A stretch of DNA of 64,000 nt from Streptomyces sp. NRRL WC-3626. GTDB lineage: Bacteria > Actinomycetota > Actinomycetes > Streptomycetales > Streptomycetaceae. Under the pieces are notes generated by a model. It was not told where the DNA came from. It saw nothing but the letters and a program-made list of their open reading frames with translations, and searched no databases. Positions 17,008-25,997 of the stretch are shown piece after piece (position 1 is the first letter of the stretch; the number at the start of each line of letters is the position of its first letter). A program made the position numbers and the translations under genes. The DNA is taken from assembly GCF_000718785.1 (NCBI RefSeq), contig NZ_JOCA01000004.1:186001-250000 (forward strand), read 5' to 3'.

Positions 17008-18687
17008 TCAGAACGAGAACGGGATGTAGCAGGCGGCAGCCAGGATCACCGCACCCCAGCCCAGCAGTGCCGGCTTCCGGTACCACGCGTCGTCGCCCTT
17101 CGCGGGCGGCTCCGCCATACCGGGGGAGCGCGTCCCGTAGACCAGGCCCTGGAGTTCCCGCGCGGGCTTGGGCGCGGTGAACAGGGACACCGCGACCATG
17201 ACCACCCCACCGGCGACGAAGCCCGCGATCGCGGAGACGAAGTTGGCGCCCTGGTCGGAGGGGATGCCGATGATGCCCTGCTTGTAGATGACGAAGTAGT
17301 TGATCATCGCGGCGGTGGTGCCGGCGATCAGGCCCCAGAAGCCGGACTTCATGGACGCCCGCTTCCAGAACATGCCGATGATGAAGACCACGAACATCGG
17401 CACGTTGAAGAAGGAGAACAGCGTCTGGAGGTAGCTCATGATGTTGGAGAAGGAGCTGGCCAGGAACGCCGTACCGATGGAGGCGAGGACACCGATCGCG
17501 GTGATCAGCCGGCCGAAGCGGATGTAGTACTCGTCCTCGCGGTGCCTGACCACGTACTTCGCCCAGATGTCGGTGGTGAAGACGGTGTTGAAGGACGACA
17601 CGTTGGCCGCCATGCCCGCCATGAACGCGGCCAGCAGTCCGGTCACGGCGATGCCGAGCACACCGTTGGGCAGGAACTGCTGCATCAGGTACGGGATCGC
17701 GTCGTTGTACTGGAGGTCGGAGTCGGCCGTGCCGATCGCGGGCACCAGCACGGCGGCGACCAGGCCCGGGATCATCACCAGGAACACGATGAAGATCTTC
17801 GGGAACGCGGCGATGAGCGGGGTGCGCTGGGCTGCCGAGAGGTTCTTGGCGGACAGGGCGCGCTGCACCTCGGCGAAGTTCGTCGTCCAGTAGCCGAAGG
17901 AGAGGACGAAGCCGAGGCCGAGGACGATGGTCAGCCAGTTGGCGCCGAGCGGGTTGTCGCTGCCGATGCCGGTGCCGCCCCAGGCGGTCATGAAGTCGTC
18001 GCCGTGCGACTGGGAGAGGGTGTCGGACAGCCCGTCCCAGCCGCCGACGCTCTTCAGGCCGATCACGGTGATGGGGATGAGCGCGGCGAGGATGACGAAG
18101 AACTGCAGCACCTCGTTGTAGATCGCCGAGGACAGGCCGCCGAGCGTGATGTACGCCAGGACGAAGGCGCCGGCGACGACGATCGCCACCCACTGCGGCC
18201 AGCCCAGAAGCGCCTCGACGACGATCGCGAGGGCGTACAGGTTGACGCCGGCGATGAGGATCGCGGCGGCCGCGAAGAGGATCGAGCTGAGCAGATGGGC
18301 CGCCCTGTCGAAGCGCAGCAGCAGGAACTCGGGGACCGAGCGGACCTTGCTGCCGTAGTAGAACGGCATCATCACCAGGCCCAGGAAGACCATCGCGGGG
18401 ATGGCGCCGATCCAGTACCAGTGGGTCGTGTAGACGCCGTACTGCGCGCTGTTGGCCGCCATGCCGAGGATCTCGGTGGCACCGAGGTTGGCCGCGATGA
18501 AGGCGAGGCCGGTGACCCAGGCGGGCAGGGAGCGGCCGGAGAGGAAGAAGTCGAGGCTCGTCTTCACCGAGCGGCGGGCGGCGAGGCCGATGCCCAGCAC
18601 GACGACGAAGTAGATCCCGAGGATCGTGTAGTCCAGCCAGTTGGTGGGGAGTCGAAGCTCCGCCGCCAGATATGTGGGGGTTTGCAT
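17008..18687 (-). CDS. Sodium:solute symporter (SGLT/SSS family), probable galactose transporter
   Basis: A 559-residue polytopic protein with about 13-14 hydrophobic segments and SSS hallmarks. These are an early LDYTILGIYFVVVLGIGLAA helix, SGRSLPAW, AANLGATEILGMAANSAQYG, and the long GGLSSAIYNEVLQFF region. It should cotransport sugar with Na+. The specificity for galactose is inferred from its position: it is transcribed divergently from galT-galE-galK across a 177-bp region containing a palindromic operator. The ATG at 18687 is preferred over a GTG two codons upstream, because neither has a strong ribosome-binding site and ATG starts the conserved sequence. Confidence 0.9.
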   Translation of the reverse strand: MQTPTYLAAELRLPTNWLDYTILGIYFVVVLGIGLAARRSVKTSLDFFLSGRSLPAWVTGLAFIAANLGATEILGMAANSAQYGVYTTHWYWIGAIPAMVFLGLVMMPFYYGSKVRSVPEFLLLRFDRAAHLLSSILFAAAAILIAGVNLYALAIVVEALLGWPQWVAIVVAGAFVLAYITLGGLSSAIYNEVLQFFVILAALIPITVIGLKSVGGWDGLSDTLSQSHGDDFMTAWGGTGIGSDNPLGANWLTIVLGLGFVLSFGYWTTNFAEVQRALSAKNLSAAQRTPLIAAFPKIFIVFLVMIPGLVAAVLVPAIGTADSDLQYNDAIPYLMQQFLPNGVLGIAVTGLLAAFMAGMAANVSSFNTVFTTDIWAKYVVRHREDEYYIRFGRLITAIGVLASIGTAFLASSFSNIMSYLQTLFSFFNVPMFVVFIIGMFWKRASMKSGFWGLIAGTTAAMINYFVIYKQGIIGIPSDQGANFVSAIAGFVAGGVVMVAVSLFTAPKPARELQGLVYGTRSPGMAEPPAKGDDAWYRKPALLGWGAVILAAACYIPFSF

Positions 18688-18736
18688 ACACACTCGCTTC
18701 GGTAGCGAACTGATCCGGTGCGGAACCCATTCCTCC

Positions 18737-18755
18737 GTGTTCAGTAAGTGAACAC
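18737..18755. promoter_or_regulatory. Candidate operator of the galactose genes
   Basis: GTGTTCA-gtaag-TGAACAC is a perfect 7-bp inverted repeat in the middle of the divergent symporter/galT promoter region. Further toward galT are several TGTGAT-like hexamers (exact copy at 18808-18813), reminiscent of the hexameric operator described for the Streptomyces galP1 promoter (recalled, not checked). Confidence 0.6.
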
Positions 18756-18864
18756 ATCTGGTGATGTTCTTTGTTTGATCGTGATCAGGGTGGGGGTGCT
18801 GGTGGGTTGTGATGTGTTATGTTCGATTGTGTTGAGTGATTGGTGGGTGCAGAGGAGAGCGGCA

Positions 18865-19926
18865 GTGAAGAAGACGTCGACCCGACTGGCCGACGGTCGC
18901 GAGCTCATCTACTACGACCTCGCCGACGACACCGTCCGCGACGCCGTCGACCGCCGTCCGCTGGACGCCACGGTCACCACGTCCGAGGTCCGCCACGACG
19001 TGCTGCTCGGTGACTCCGTCGCGATCGCCTCCCACCGGCAGGGGCGTACGTACCATCCGCCGGCCGACGAGTGCCCGCTCTGCCCGTCCGAGGGCGAGCG
19101 GCTCAGCGAGATCCCCGACTCGTCGTACGACGTGGTCGTCTTCGAGAACCGGTTCCCGTCGCTCGCGGGGGACTCGGGCCGCTGCGAGGTCGTCTGCTTC
19201 ACCTCCGACCACCGCTCCTCCTTCGCCGGCCTGACCGAGCGCCAGGCACGACTGGTGCTCGACGCCTGGACCGACCGCACCTCCGAGCTGTCGCATCTGC
19301 CCTCCGTCGAACAGGTCTTCTGCTTCGAGAACCGGGGGGCCGAGATCGGCGTCACCCTCCAGCACCCGCACGGGCAGATCTACGCCTACCCCTTCACCAC
19401 CCCCCGCACCGCCCTGATGCTGCGCCAAGTGGCCGCACACAAGGAGGCGACGGGCGGGGAGAACCTGTTCGACGCCGTGCTGGAGCGGGAACTGGCCGAC
19501 GAGCGGATCGTCCTTGAGGGTGAACACTGGGTGGCCTTCGTGCCGTACGCGGCGCACTGGCCGTACGAGGTCCACCTGTACCCGAGGCGCCGGGTGCCCG
19601 ACCTGCTCGGGCTGGACGAGGCGGCGCGCACGGAGTTTCCCCGGATGTATCTGGAACTCTTGAGGCGCTTCGACCGGATCTTCGGGGAGGGTGAGCCCGC
19701 GACGCCGTACATCGCGGCCTGGCACCAGGCCCCGTTCGGCACGCTGGAGGAGTTCGACGGCGTCACGCGTGACGACTTCGCGCTCCATCTGGAGCTTTTC
19801 ACCATCCGCCGTACGCCCGGCAAGCTGAAGTTCCTCGCGGGCTCCGAGTCCGGTATGAACGTGTTCATCAACGACGTGCCGCCGGAGCGCGCGGCCGGGC
19901 GACTGCGGGAGGTAGCGAGTTCATGA
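18865..19926 (+). CDS. galT: Galactose-1-phosphate uridylyltransferase
   Basis: A 353-residue Leloir-pathway enzyme that exchanges UMP between UDP-glucose and galactose-1-phosphate. The catalytic [10 protein letters not shown] triad lies near residue 170. A Cys pair (DECPLCPS) near residue 69 is a likely metal site, and [18 protein letters not shown] forms the second conserved block. The frame is open further upstream through the promoter region, but the GTG at 18865 follows an AGGAGA site and begins [18 protein letters not shown]. The stop overlaps galE by 4 nt, so the two genes are coupled. Expression is probably galactose-inducible from the divergent control region. Confidence 0.96.
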   Translation: MKKTSTRLADGRELIYYDLADDTVRDAVDRRPLDATVTTSEVRHDVLLGDSVAIASHRQGRTYHPPADECPLCPSEGERLSEIPDSSYDVVVFENRFPSLAGDSGRCEVVCFTSDHRSSFAGLTERQARLVLDAWTDRTSELSHLPSVEQVFCFENRGAEIGVTLQHPHGQIYAYPFTTPRTALMLRQVAAHKEATGGENLFDAVLERELADERIVLEGEHWVAFVPYAAHWPYEVHLYPRRRVPDLLGLDEAARTEFPRMYLELLRRFDRIFGEGEPATPYIAAWHQAPFGTLEEFDGVTRDDFALHLELFTIRRTPGKLKFLAGSESGMNVFINDVPPERAAGRLREVASS

Positions 19927-20894
19927 GCGGGAAGTACCTGGTCACCGGGGGTGCGGGATATGTCGGCAGTGTCGTCGCCCAGCACCTGATCGAGGCCGGC
20001 CACGAGGTCGTCGTCCTCGACAACCTCTCCACCGGCTTCCGCGCGGGCGTGCCCGCGGACGCGCGGTTCATCGAGGGCGACATCCGCGACGCCGCCAAGT
20101 GGCTGGACGCCTCCTACGACGGCGTGCTCCACTTCGCCGCCTTCTCGCAGGTCGGCGAGTCGGTGACGAGGCCCGAGAAGTACTGGGACAACAACGTCGG
20201 CGGCACCATGGCGCTGCTCGGAGCGATGCGCGAGGCCGGAGTGCGCCGCCTCGTGTTCTCCTCCACGGCGGCGACGTACGGCGAACCCGAGCAGGTCCCG
20301 ATCATGGAGACCGCGCCCACCCGGCCCACCAGCCCGTACGGCGCCTCCAAGCTCGCCGTCGACCACATGATCACCGGCGAGGCGACCGCCCACGGCCTCG
20401 GCGCGGTCTCCCTGCGCTACTTCAACGTGGCCGGCGCCTACGGGCACCACGGCGAGCGTCACGACCCCGAGTCGCACCTCATCCCCCTCGTCCTCCAGGT
20501 CGCCCAGGGGCGGCGCGAGGCGATCTCCGTCTACGGCGACGACTACCCGACGCCCGACGGCACCTGCGTACGCGACTACATCCACGTCGCCGACCTGGCC
20601 GACGCCCATCTGCTCGCGCTGAAGGCCGCCGTGCCCGGCGAGCACCTGATCTGCAACCTCGGCAACGGCGAGGGCTTCTCCGTCCGCGAGGTCGTCGAGA
20701 CGGTCCGCCGGGTCACCGGCCACCCGATCCCCGAGGTCGTCGCCCCCCGCCGGGGCGGCGATCCGGCGGTCCTGGTGGCGTCGGCCGCCGCCGCCCGCGA
20801 GAAGCTGGGCTGGAACCCGTCGCGCGCCGACCTCGCGGGGATCGTCGCGGACGCGTGGGAGTTCGCGCAGCAGCGCGCCGAGCAGGCCAACTAG
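19923..20894 (+). CDS. galE: UDP-glucose 4-epimerase
   Basis: A 323-residue short-chain dehydrogenase-type enzyme interconverting UDP-galactose and UDP-glucose. It has the NAD-binding [14 protein letters not shown] at the N-terminus, a [11 protein letters not shown] segment containing the catalytic Ser/Thr, and the SPYGASK (YxxxK) active site near residue 139. [11 protein letters not shown] follows. The ATG overlaps the galT stop (ATGA). It is the middle gene of galT-galE-galK. Confidence 0.97.
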   Translation: MSGKYLVTGGAGYVGSVVAQHLIEAGHEVVVLDNLSTGFRAGVPADARFIEGDIRDAAKWLDASYDGVLHFAAFSQVGESVTRPEKYWDNNVGGTMALLGAMREAGVRRLVFSSTAATYGEPEQVPIMETAPTRPTSPYGASKLAVDHMITGEATAHGLGAVSLRYFNVAGAYGHHGERHDPESHLIPLVLQVAQGRREAISVYGDDYPTPDGTCVRDYIHVADLADAHLLALKAAVPGEHLICNLGNGEGFSVREVVETVRRVTGHPIPEVVAPRRGGDPAVLVASAAAAREKLGWNPSRADLAGIVADAWEFAQQRAEQAN

Positions 20895-20922
20895 AACGTC
20901 AGGAAGGGTCAGGGGTCAGGGG

Positions 20923-22083
20923 ATGAGCGAGTCCAGCGAGGCCGTCGCCGAGCGGTTCGAGGAGTTGTACGGGGCCGCGCCGGACGGGGTGTGGGCGGCA
21001 CCGGGCCGGGTCAACCTCATCGGTGAGCACACCGACTACAACGACGGCTTCGTCATGCCGTTCGCGCTGCCGCACACCGCCGTCGCGGCTCTCACCCGGC
21101 GCGACGACGGCGTTCTGCGGCTGCACTCCGCCGACGTGGAGGGCCCGGTCGTGGAACTGGCCGTGGACGCCCTGACCCCCGAGTCCGACAAGCGGTGGAC
21201 CGCCTACCCGGCCGGTGTGGTGTGGGCGCTGCGCGAGGCCGGGCACGCGGTGACCGGCGCCGACATCCATCTCGCCTCCTCCGTACCGGCGGGCGCGGGC
21301 CTGTCCTCGTCGGCCGCCCTGGAGGTCGTGGTCGCGCTCGCCCTGAACGACCTGTTCGGCCTCGGACTGCGCGGCTGGCAGCTGGCCCGGCTGTGCCAGC
21401 GCGCGGAGAACGTCTACGTCGGCGCCCCCGTCGGCATCATGGACCAGACGGCGTCCGCCTGCTGCGAGGCCGGCCACGCCCTGTTCCTCGACACCCGCGA
21501 CCTCTCCCAGCGCCAGATCCCCTTCGACCTGGCCGCCGAGGGCATGCGTCTGCTCGTCGTCGACACCCAGGTCAAGCACAGCCACAGCGAGGGCGAGTAC
21601 GGCAAGCGCCGCGCGGGCTGCGAGAAGGGCGCGTCCCTGCTGGGCGTGGACGCGCTGCGGGACGTCCCGTACGACGGACTCGACGCGGCGCTGGAGCGGC
21701 TGGGCGACGAGGAGGAGATCCGCCGTCTGGTCCGGCACGTGGTCACGGAGGACCAGCGCGTCGAACGGGTCGTCTCCCTGCTGGAGTCCGGCGACACCCG
21801 TGCCATCGGGCCGGTGCTGGTGGAGGGGCATGCCTCGCTGCGCGACGACTTCCGGGTCTCCTGCCCCGAACTCGACCTCGTGGTGGAGACCGCCGTCGCC
21901 GCCGGCGCCCTCGGTGCCCGGATGACCGGCGGCGGCTTCGGCGGCTCGGCCATCGTCCTGACGGAGGAGGCGGACGTCCCCGCCGTCACCAAGGCCGTCG
22001 AAGAGGCCTTCGCGGCGGCCGGGCTGACCGCTCCCCGCGTCTTCGGGGCGGTGCCCTCCGCGGGGGCCCGCCGGGTGCGCTGA
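20923..22083 (+). CDS. galK: Galactokinase
   Basis: A 386-residue GHMP kinase that phosphorylates galactose at C1. Signatures are GRVNLIGEHTDYNDGFVMP (galactokinase signature, residues ~27-45), the ATP-binding VPAGAGLSSSAALEV (~122-136), the catalytic Asp in GIMDQTAS, and the late TGGGFGGSAI motif. It follows galE by 28 bp and ends only 3 bp from the convergent acetyltransferase gene, so no terminator lies between them. It starts the Leloir pathway on sugar presumably imported by the divergent symporter. Confidence 0.97.
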   Translation: MSESSEAVAERFEELYGAAPDGVWAAPGRVNLIGEHTDYNDGFVMPFALPHTAVAALTRRDDGVLRLHSADVEGPVVELAVDALTPESDKRWTAYPAGVVWALREAGHAVTGADIHLASSVPAGAGLSSSAALEVVVALALNDLFGLGLRGWQLARLCQRAENVYVGAPVGIMDQTASACCEAGHALFLDTRDLSQRQIPFDLAAEGMRLLVVDTQVKHSHSEGEYGKRRAGCEKGASLLGVDALRDVPYDGLDAALERLGDEEEIRRLVRHVVTEDQRVERVVSLLESGDTRAIGPVLVEGHASLRDDFRVSCPELDLVVETAVAAGALGARMTGGGFGGSAIVLTEEADVPAVTKAVEEAFAAAGLTAPRVFGAVPSAGARRVR

Positions 22084-22086
22084 GAC

Positions 22087-22530
22087 TCAGCCCAGCCGCT
22101 TGACCAGGGTGTACTCCGTGATCCCCGGCGGGTAGTCGGGGATCACGCACACCACCTCGTAGCCCCGGCGGCGGTAGAAGTCCGGGGCCTGGAAGTCCCA
22201 TGTCTCCACGCGGGAGGCCGCGCAGGCGCGTTCGGTGGCGGCCAGGTGCTCCGCCTTCGCGAGGAGGCGGGAGCCGAGGCCCGCGCCCCGGTGGCGGTCG
22301 TCGACCCAGAGATAGGTGACGTGCAGCCAGGTGGTCCAGGTGTGGCCGACCAGGCCGCCGGCCAGTTCGCCGTTCGCATCCGACACCCACACGTGCAAAG
22401 GCGATTCGCGCGCCGGCGGTGTTCCGCGCAGCGCGCGCAGGACCGGCGAGGCCGCCGTGTTCGTGTCCCTCAGCCGCCTGCGGAGCAGATCACGTCGGGC
22501 GTTGTCGACTTCTGTCTCAAGACGAAACAT
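22087..22530 (-). CDS. GNAT family N-acetyltransferase
   Basis: A 147-residue acetyl-CoA-dependent acetyltransferase. The GNAT core is clear: a VTYLWVDDRHRGAGLGSRLL strand with the R-x-G-x-G-L-G acetyl-CoA pyrophosphate loop, then an AASRVETWDFQAPDFYRRRGYEVV C-terminal motif. Start choice is uncertain: ATG at 22530 (MFRLETEVDN) or 22542, neither with a strong ribosome-binding site. The substrate cannot be predicted. It is convergent with galK and divergent from the LuxR regulator. Confidence 0.85.
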   Translation of the reverse strand: MFRLETEVDNARRDLLRRRLRDTNTAASPVLRALRGTPPARESPLHVWVSDANGELAGGLVGHTWTTWLHVTYLWVDDRHRGAGLGSRLLAKAEHLAATERACAASRVETWDFQAPDFYRRRGYEVVCVIPDYPPGITEYTLVKRLG

Positions 22531-22712
22531 GCGGCACACCATAAACGCGGAAGGCCGCAAGTTCTGCAAATAACCTTCCGCTGCCCGCCCCCGCCCGTAA
22601 CCTGTTGGACAGCGCCGGTGGGGGCCGGCGCCGTTCAGGGGGCGAGTCAGTCGGGTACGACGTCCGAGGTGGGGTGGCGGTGGTCGCGCGGCGGCGACGG
22701 CCCGTCCCACAT

Positions 22713-22732
22713 CCGGTCACAGAAGTGACCGG
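22713..22732. promoter_or_regulatory. Palindrome upstream of LuxR regulator gene
   Basis: CCGGTCAC-agaa-GTGACCGG is a perfect 8-bp inverted repeat ending 87 bp before the LuxR start. It is a candidate operator or autoregulatory site, or alternatively a hairpin for the divergent side. A second hairpin (GCGCCGG/CCGGCGC) lies at 22612-22631. Confidence 0.45.
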
Positions 22733-22819
22733 GGGCCTCGGCGTCGTACCCGCGCCGGTGTCGTCTTGTGACGATGGGGTAATCCCCTGCTCTGTGAGGA
22801 GCTTGGGGAAGGGGGTTTC

Positions 22820-23587
22820 GTGGTTCGCATTCGAGTCCTGGTCGTCGACGACCATCGCATCTTCGCCGAGTCGCTGGCCGCGGCCCTGGCGGCGGAGCCC
22901 GACGTCGACGTGTCCGCGGCGGGCAGCGGCCCGGCCGCGCTGCGCTGTCTGGAGCGGGCGGCCGTCGAGGGACGCCGCTTCGACGTGCTGCTCGTCGACG
23001 CCGACCTGGGCGGCAAGGTGCCGGGCGGCCGTCCGGCCGTGCCCGTGCAGGCCGGTGACGAGGACGGGCTCGTCGACGGGATATCGCTGGTCACCGGCGT
23101 CCGTTCGGTACAGCCGCAGGTACGGATCGTGGTGCTCGCCGAGAAGGACGACCCCGGCCGGGCCGCGCTCGCCCTGGGGGCCGGTGCCTCCGGGTGGGTG
23201 GCCAAGGACTGCTCGCTGAGCCGGCTGCTCACCGTCATCCGGGGAGTGCTGCGGGACGAGACGCATCTGCCGCCCGCGCTGCTGACGGGTGTGCTGCGGG
23301 AGCTGACCGCCGCCCGGCGGCACCGCACCGAGAGCGAGCGGCTCGTGGAGTCGCTGACCCCGCGCGAGCGGGAGGTGCTGCGGTGCATGGTCGCGGGACT
23401 GGGGCGCAAGGCGGTCGCCGAGCGCCTGTATCTGTCCCCGCACACCGTGCGGACCCATATGCAGAACGTTCTCGGGAAGCTGGGCGTGCACTCCACGCTC
23501 GCCGCGGTGGCCCTCGCCCGGCGGGCGGGTGTCGGACCCGTCGACCTAACCGGGGATGTTGTCGAACGGGGCGGTCAACTGGCGTAG
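22820..23587 (+). CDS. LuxR/NarL-family response regulator
   Basis: A 255-residue regulator with an intact receiver (VVDDHRIFAESL acidic pocket; phospho-acceptor in FDVLLVDADLGG near residue 57) and a C-terminal LuxR HTH (LTPREREVLRCMVAG...SPHTVRTHMQNVLGKLGV). The receiver has an unusual insertion after the Asp (KVPGGRPAVPVQAGDEDGLVD) before ISLVTGVR. The GTG start follows a GGGGAAGGGGG run. No kinase is adjacent. Its 3' end overlaps the convergent marR-type gene by 42 bp. It resembles the other LuxR protein at 15787, which lacks the Asp. Confidence 0.9.
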   Translation: MVRIRVLVVDDHRIFAESLAAALAAEPDVDVSAAGSGPAALRCLERAAVEGRRFDVLLVDADLGGKVPGGRPAVPVQAGDEDGLVDGISLVTGVRSVQPQVRIVVLAEKDDPGRAALALGAGASGWVAKDCSLSRLLTVIRGVLRDETHLPPALLTGVLRELTAARRHRTESERLVESLTPREREVLRCMVAGLGRKAVAERLYLSPHTVRTHMQNVLGKLGVHSTLAAVALARRAGVGPVDLTGDVVERGGQLA

Positions 23588-24043
23588 CAGTCCGGCCAGT
23601 TCGCCACGCTGGGCGCGGGTGAGTTCCGCGAGGATCGCCCGCTCCTGCGCCAGCAGCCCGGCCAGTGCCTGGTCGGCGCGGTCGCGGCCCTCGTCCGTGA
23701 GCCGGACCAGCACACCGCGCCGGTCACTGGGGTCGGGCAGCCGCTCCACGAGGCCCTTCTTGGTGAGGCGGTCGATGCGGTTGGTCATCGTGCCCGAGGT
23801 GACCAGCGTCTGCGTGAGCAGCTGCCCCGGCGAGAGCTGGTACGGGGTGCCCGCGCGGCGCAGCGCGGTCAGGACGTCGAACTCCCAGGACTCCAGGCCG
23901 TGCTCCGCGAAGGCGAGCCGGCGTGCGCGGTCCAGGTGCCGGGCCAGTCTGCTCACCCGGCTGAGCACCTCGAGCGGTTCCACGTCGAGGTCCGGGCGCT
24001 CCCGGCGCCATGCTGCGACCAGCCGATCGACCTCGTCCTCCAT
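23546..24043 (-). CDS. MarR family transcriptional regulator
   Basis: A 165-residue winged-helix regulator. The core ESWEFDVLTALRRAG...QLLTQTLVTSGTMTNRIDRLTKKGLVERLPDPSDRRGVLVRLTDEGR is typical MarR, including the wing DPSDRRG. The ATG at 24043 starts MEDEVDRLV. It is divergent from a methyltransferase/VOC gene pair; three tandem near-palindromes in between are likely its operators. The ligand is unknown. Its last 42 bp overlap the convergent LuxR gene. Confidence 0.93.
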   Translation of the reverse strand: MEDEVDRLVAAWRRERPDLDVEPLEVLSRVSRLARHLDRARRLAFAEHGLESWEFDVLTALRRAGTPYQLSPGQLLTQTLVTSGTMTNRIDRLTKKGLVERLPDPSDRRGVLVRLTDEGRDRADQALAGLLAQERAILAELTRAQRGELAGLLRQLTAPFDNIPG

Positions 24044-24065
24044 GACGATCAGTGTAGTGGTTGTG

Positions 24066-24106
24066 TCGATGTGAAGTCTCTTGATGTCGAGTCTCTTGAC
24101 GTCGAG
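24066..24106. promoter_or_regulatory. Tandem operator sites for the MarR regulator
   Basis: Three related near-palindromes occur about 15 bp apart: TCGATGTGAAG (24066-24076, inverted), CTTGATGTCGAG (24080-24091) and CTTGACGTCGAG (24095-24106). They lie in the 117-bp gap between the divergent marR and methyltransferase genes and match the TTGA-N2-TCAA-like form of many MarR sites. Confidence 0.65.
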
Positions 24107-24160
24107 ATGAATGGAGGTGAGGGTGGGTACCCGTCCACCGTCCGCCATCGGGGAGGCCCC

Positions 24161-24964
24161 ATGTCCACCGCGACCCCCGCGTGGGATCCCGCCCAGTACC
24201 TGCGTCACGCCGGGCACCGCACCCGGCCCTTCACCGACCTGCTCGCCCGCGTACCGGACCTCCCGGGGGACCCGCCCCGGATCGCCGACCTCGGCTGCGG
24301 CGCCGGCAACGTCACGGCCCTGCTCGCCGAGCGCTGGCCCGCCGCCCGCGTCACCGGCTACGACAACTCGCCCGAGATGCTCGACCGGGCCCGCGCCGAC
24401 CACGGGGGCGGCGGGCTCGACTTCGCCCACGCCGACGTCCGCACCTGGGCGCCGGACGGGGCGTACGGCCTGATCGTCAGCAACGCCACGCTGCAATGGG
24501 TACCGGGGCACGTGGAGCGGTTCCGTGACTGGGTGGACGGGCTCGCGCCCGGCGGTACGTTCGCCTTCCAGGTGCCCGGGAACTTCGGCGCCCCCAGTCA
24601 CGTACTGATGCGCGAACTCGCCGGCTCCCCGCGCTGGCGGTCCCGGCTGGACGGGGTCCTGCGCCACGACGACGCCGTGCTCCGGCCGGAGGCCTATCTG
24701 GAGCGCTTGACCGCCCTCGGCTGCACGGTCGACGCGTGGGAGACGACGTACGTCCACCTGCTCACGGGGGTGGACCCGGTCCTCGACTGGGTCAAGGGCA
24801 CCGGCCTGCGCCCCGTCCTGACGGCCCTGGCGGACGATCCCGAGGCCCGCGACGCGTTCGTCGACGGGTACCGGTCCGCCCTGCGAGCGGCCTATCCGAC
24901 CGGCCCCCACGGCACCCCGTTCCCCTTCCGCCGCGTCTTCGCCGTCGCCGTCCGGGAGCAGTGA
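24161..24964 (+). CDS. tam: Trans-aconitate 2-methyltransferase-like methyltransferase
   Basis: A 267-residue SAM methyltransferase. Motif I is IADLGCGAGNVTALLAERWP near residue 46, followed by GYDNSPEML. The post-motif SNATLQWVPGHVERF and FQVPGNFGAPSH segments are characteristic of Tam, which detoxifies trans-aconitate by methyl esterification. The ATG at 24161 follows GGGAGG. It overlaps the downstream VOC gene by 1 nt (TGATG), so the two are coupled. Both are probably repressed by the divergent MarR protein. Tam is the closest family, but the substrate here is not proven. Confidence 0.85.
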   Translation: MSTATPAWDPAQYLRHAGHRTRPFTDLLARVPDLPGDPPRIADLGCGAGNVTALLAERWPAARVTGYDNSPEMLDRARADHGGGGLDFAHADVRTWAPDGAYGLIVSNATLQWVPGHVERFRDWVDGLAPGGTFAFQVPGNFGAPSHVLMRELAGSPRWRSRLDGVLRHDDAVLRPEAYLERLTALGCTVDAWETTYVHLLTGVDPVLDWVKGTGLRPVLTALADDPEARDAFVDGYRSALRAAYPTGPHGTPFPFRRVFAVAVREQ

Positions 24965-25323
24965 TGCTCACCGCCGTCGACCATGTGCAGCTCGCCGCGC
25001 CACCCGGCTCCGAGGAGCGGCTGCGCGCGTACTACGTGGACGTCCTCGGCATGGCCGAGGTGCCGAAGCCCCCGGCCCTCGCGGCACGCGGCGGCTGCTG
25101 GTTCGAGGCCGGGACCGTCCGCCTCCACCTCGGCATCGAGGCGGACTTCCGCCCCGCGGGAAAGGCCCATCCGGGCCTGCTGGTCACCGGCATCGAGGCC
25201 TACGCGGCCCGCCTGACCGCTCTGGGCGCCCCGGTCGCCTGGGACACGGCCCTCCCGGATCGCAAACGCTTCTACTCAGAGGACCCGGCGGGCAACCGAC
25301 TGGAGTTCCTGGAGCCCCGCTAG
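24964..25323 (+). CDS. VOC (glyoxalase/bleomycin-resistance) family protein
   Basis: A 119-residue vicinal-oxygen-chelate protein: VDHVQLAAPPGSEERLRAYYVDVLGM at the start, a central LHLGIEADFRPAGKAHPGLLV, and FYSEDPAGNRLEFLEP at the end. The metal ligands H (VDHVQ), H (RLHLG) and E (RLEFLE) are present. It is translated from a TGATG overlap with the tam-like gene and overlaps the convergent tetR gene by 4 bp. Its substrate is unknown; coupling suggests a shared detoxification role with the methyltransferase. Confidence 0.88.
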   Translation: MLTAVDHVQLAAPPGSEERLRAYYVDVLGMAEVPKPPALAARGGCWFEAGTVRLHLGIEADFRPAGKAHPGLLVTGIEAYAARLTALGAPVAWDTALPDRKRFYSEDPAGNRLEFLEPR

Positions 25324-25997
25324 GACTTGCGGTGGCCTATCAGCCGCGGCTTCGGTTCCAGGCCGTCCAGGCCGTGCCAGGCCAGGTTGACCAGGTGGGC
25401 GGCCACCTCCGCCTTCTTCGGGCGGCGGACGTCCAGCCACCACTGACCCGTCAGGGCCACCATGCCGACGAGGGCCTGCGCGTACAGCGGGGCCAGCTTC
25501 GGGTCGAAGCCGCGGGACTTGAACTCGCGGCCCAGGATGTCCTCCACCTGGGTGGCGATGTCCGAGATCAGCGACGCGAAGGAGCCCGTCGACTGGGGGA
25601 TCGGGGAGTCACGGACCAGGATGCGGAAACCGTCCGTGTACTCCTCGATGTAGTCGAGCAGCGCGAACGCCGCCTGCTCGCACAGCTCACGCGGGTGACC
25701 GGCCGTCAGCGAACTCGTCACCATGTCCAGGAGGCGCCGCATCTCACGGTCCACCACCACCGCGTACAGGCCCTCCTTGCCGCCGAAGTGCTCGTACACC
25801 ACCGGCTTGGAGACCCCCGCCTTCGCCGCGATCTCCTCCACCGACGTGGCCTCGAAACCCTTCGCCGCGAACAGCGTGCGGCCGATCTCCAGCAACTGCT
25901 GCCGGCGCTCCGCACCGGTCATCCGGGTACGGCGGGTGCGCCGCGGTTTCTCGTTGCTCGGGGTGCTGCTGGAGTCGGTCGCCACGGCAACCATCAT
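25320..25997 (-). CDS. TetR family regulator coupled to the acyl desaturase
   Basis: A 225-residue TetR regulator with the N-terminal HTH RRQQLLEIGRTLFAAKGFEATSVEEIAAKAGVSKPVVYEHFGGKEGLYAVV and a helical ligand domain. It is immediately downstream of the desaturase; its ATG overlaps the desaturase TGA, so the pair is translationally coupled and jointly transcribed. By analogy with regulators of fatty-acid desaturases (DesT/FasR-type), it probably senses acyl-CoA and represses its own operon through the large dyad upstream of the desaturase. That role is inference from position. Confidence 0.92.
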   Translation of the reverse strand: MMVAVATDSSSTPSNEKPRRTRRTRMTGAERRQQLLEIGRTLFAAKGFEATSVEEIAAKAGVSKPVVYEHFGGKEGLYAVVVDREMRRLLDMVTSSLTAGHPRELCEQAAFALLDYIEEYTDGFRILVRDSPIPQSTGSFASLISDIATQVEDILGREFKSRGFDPKLAPLYAQALVGMVALTGQWWLDVRRPKKAEVAAHLVNLAWHGLDGLEPKPRLIGHRKS

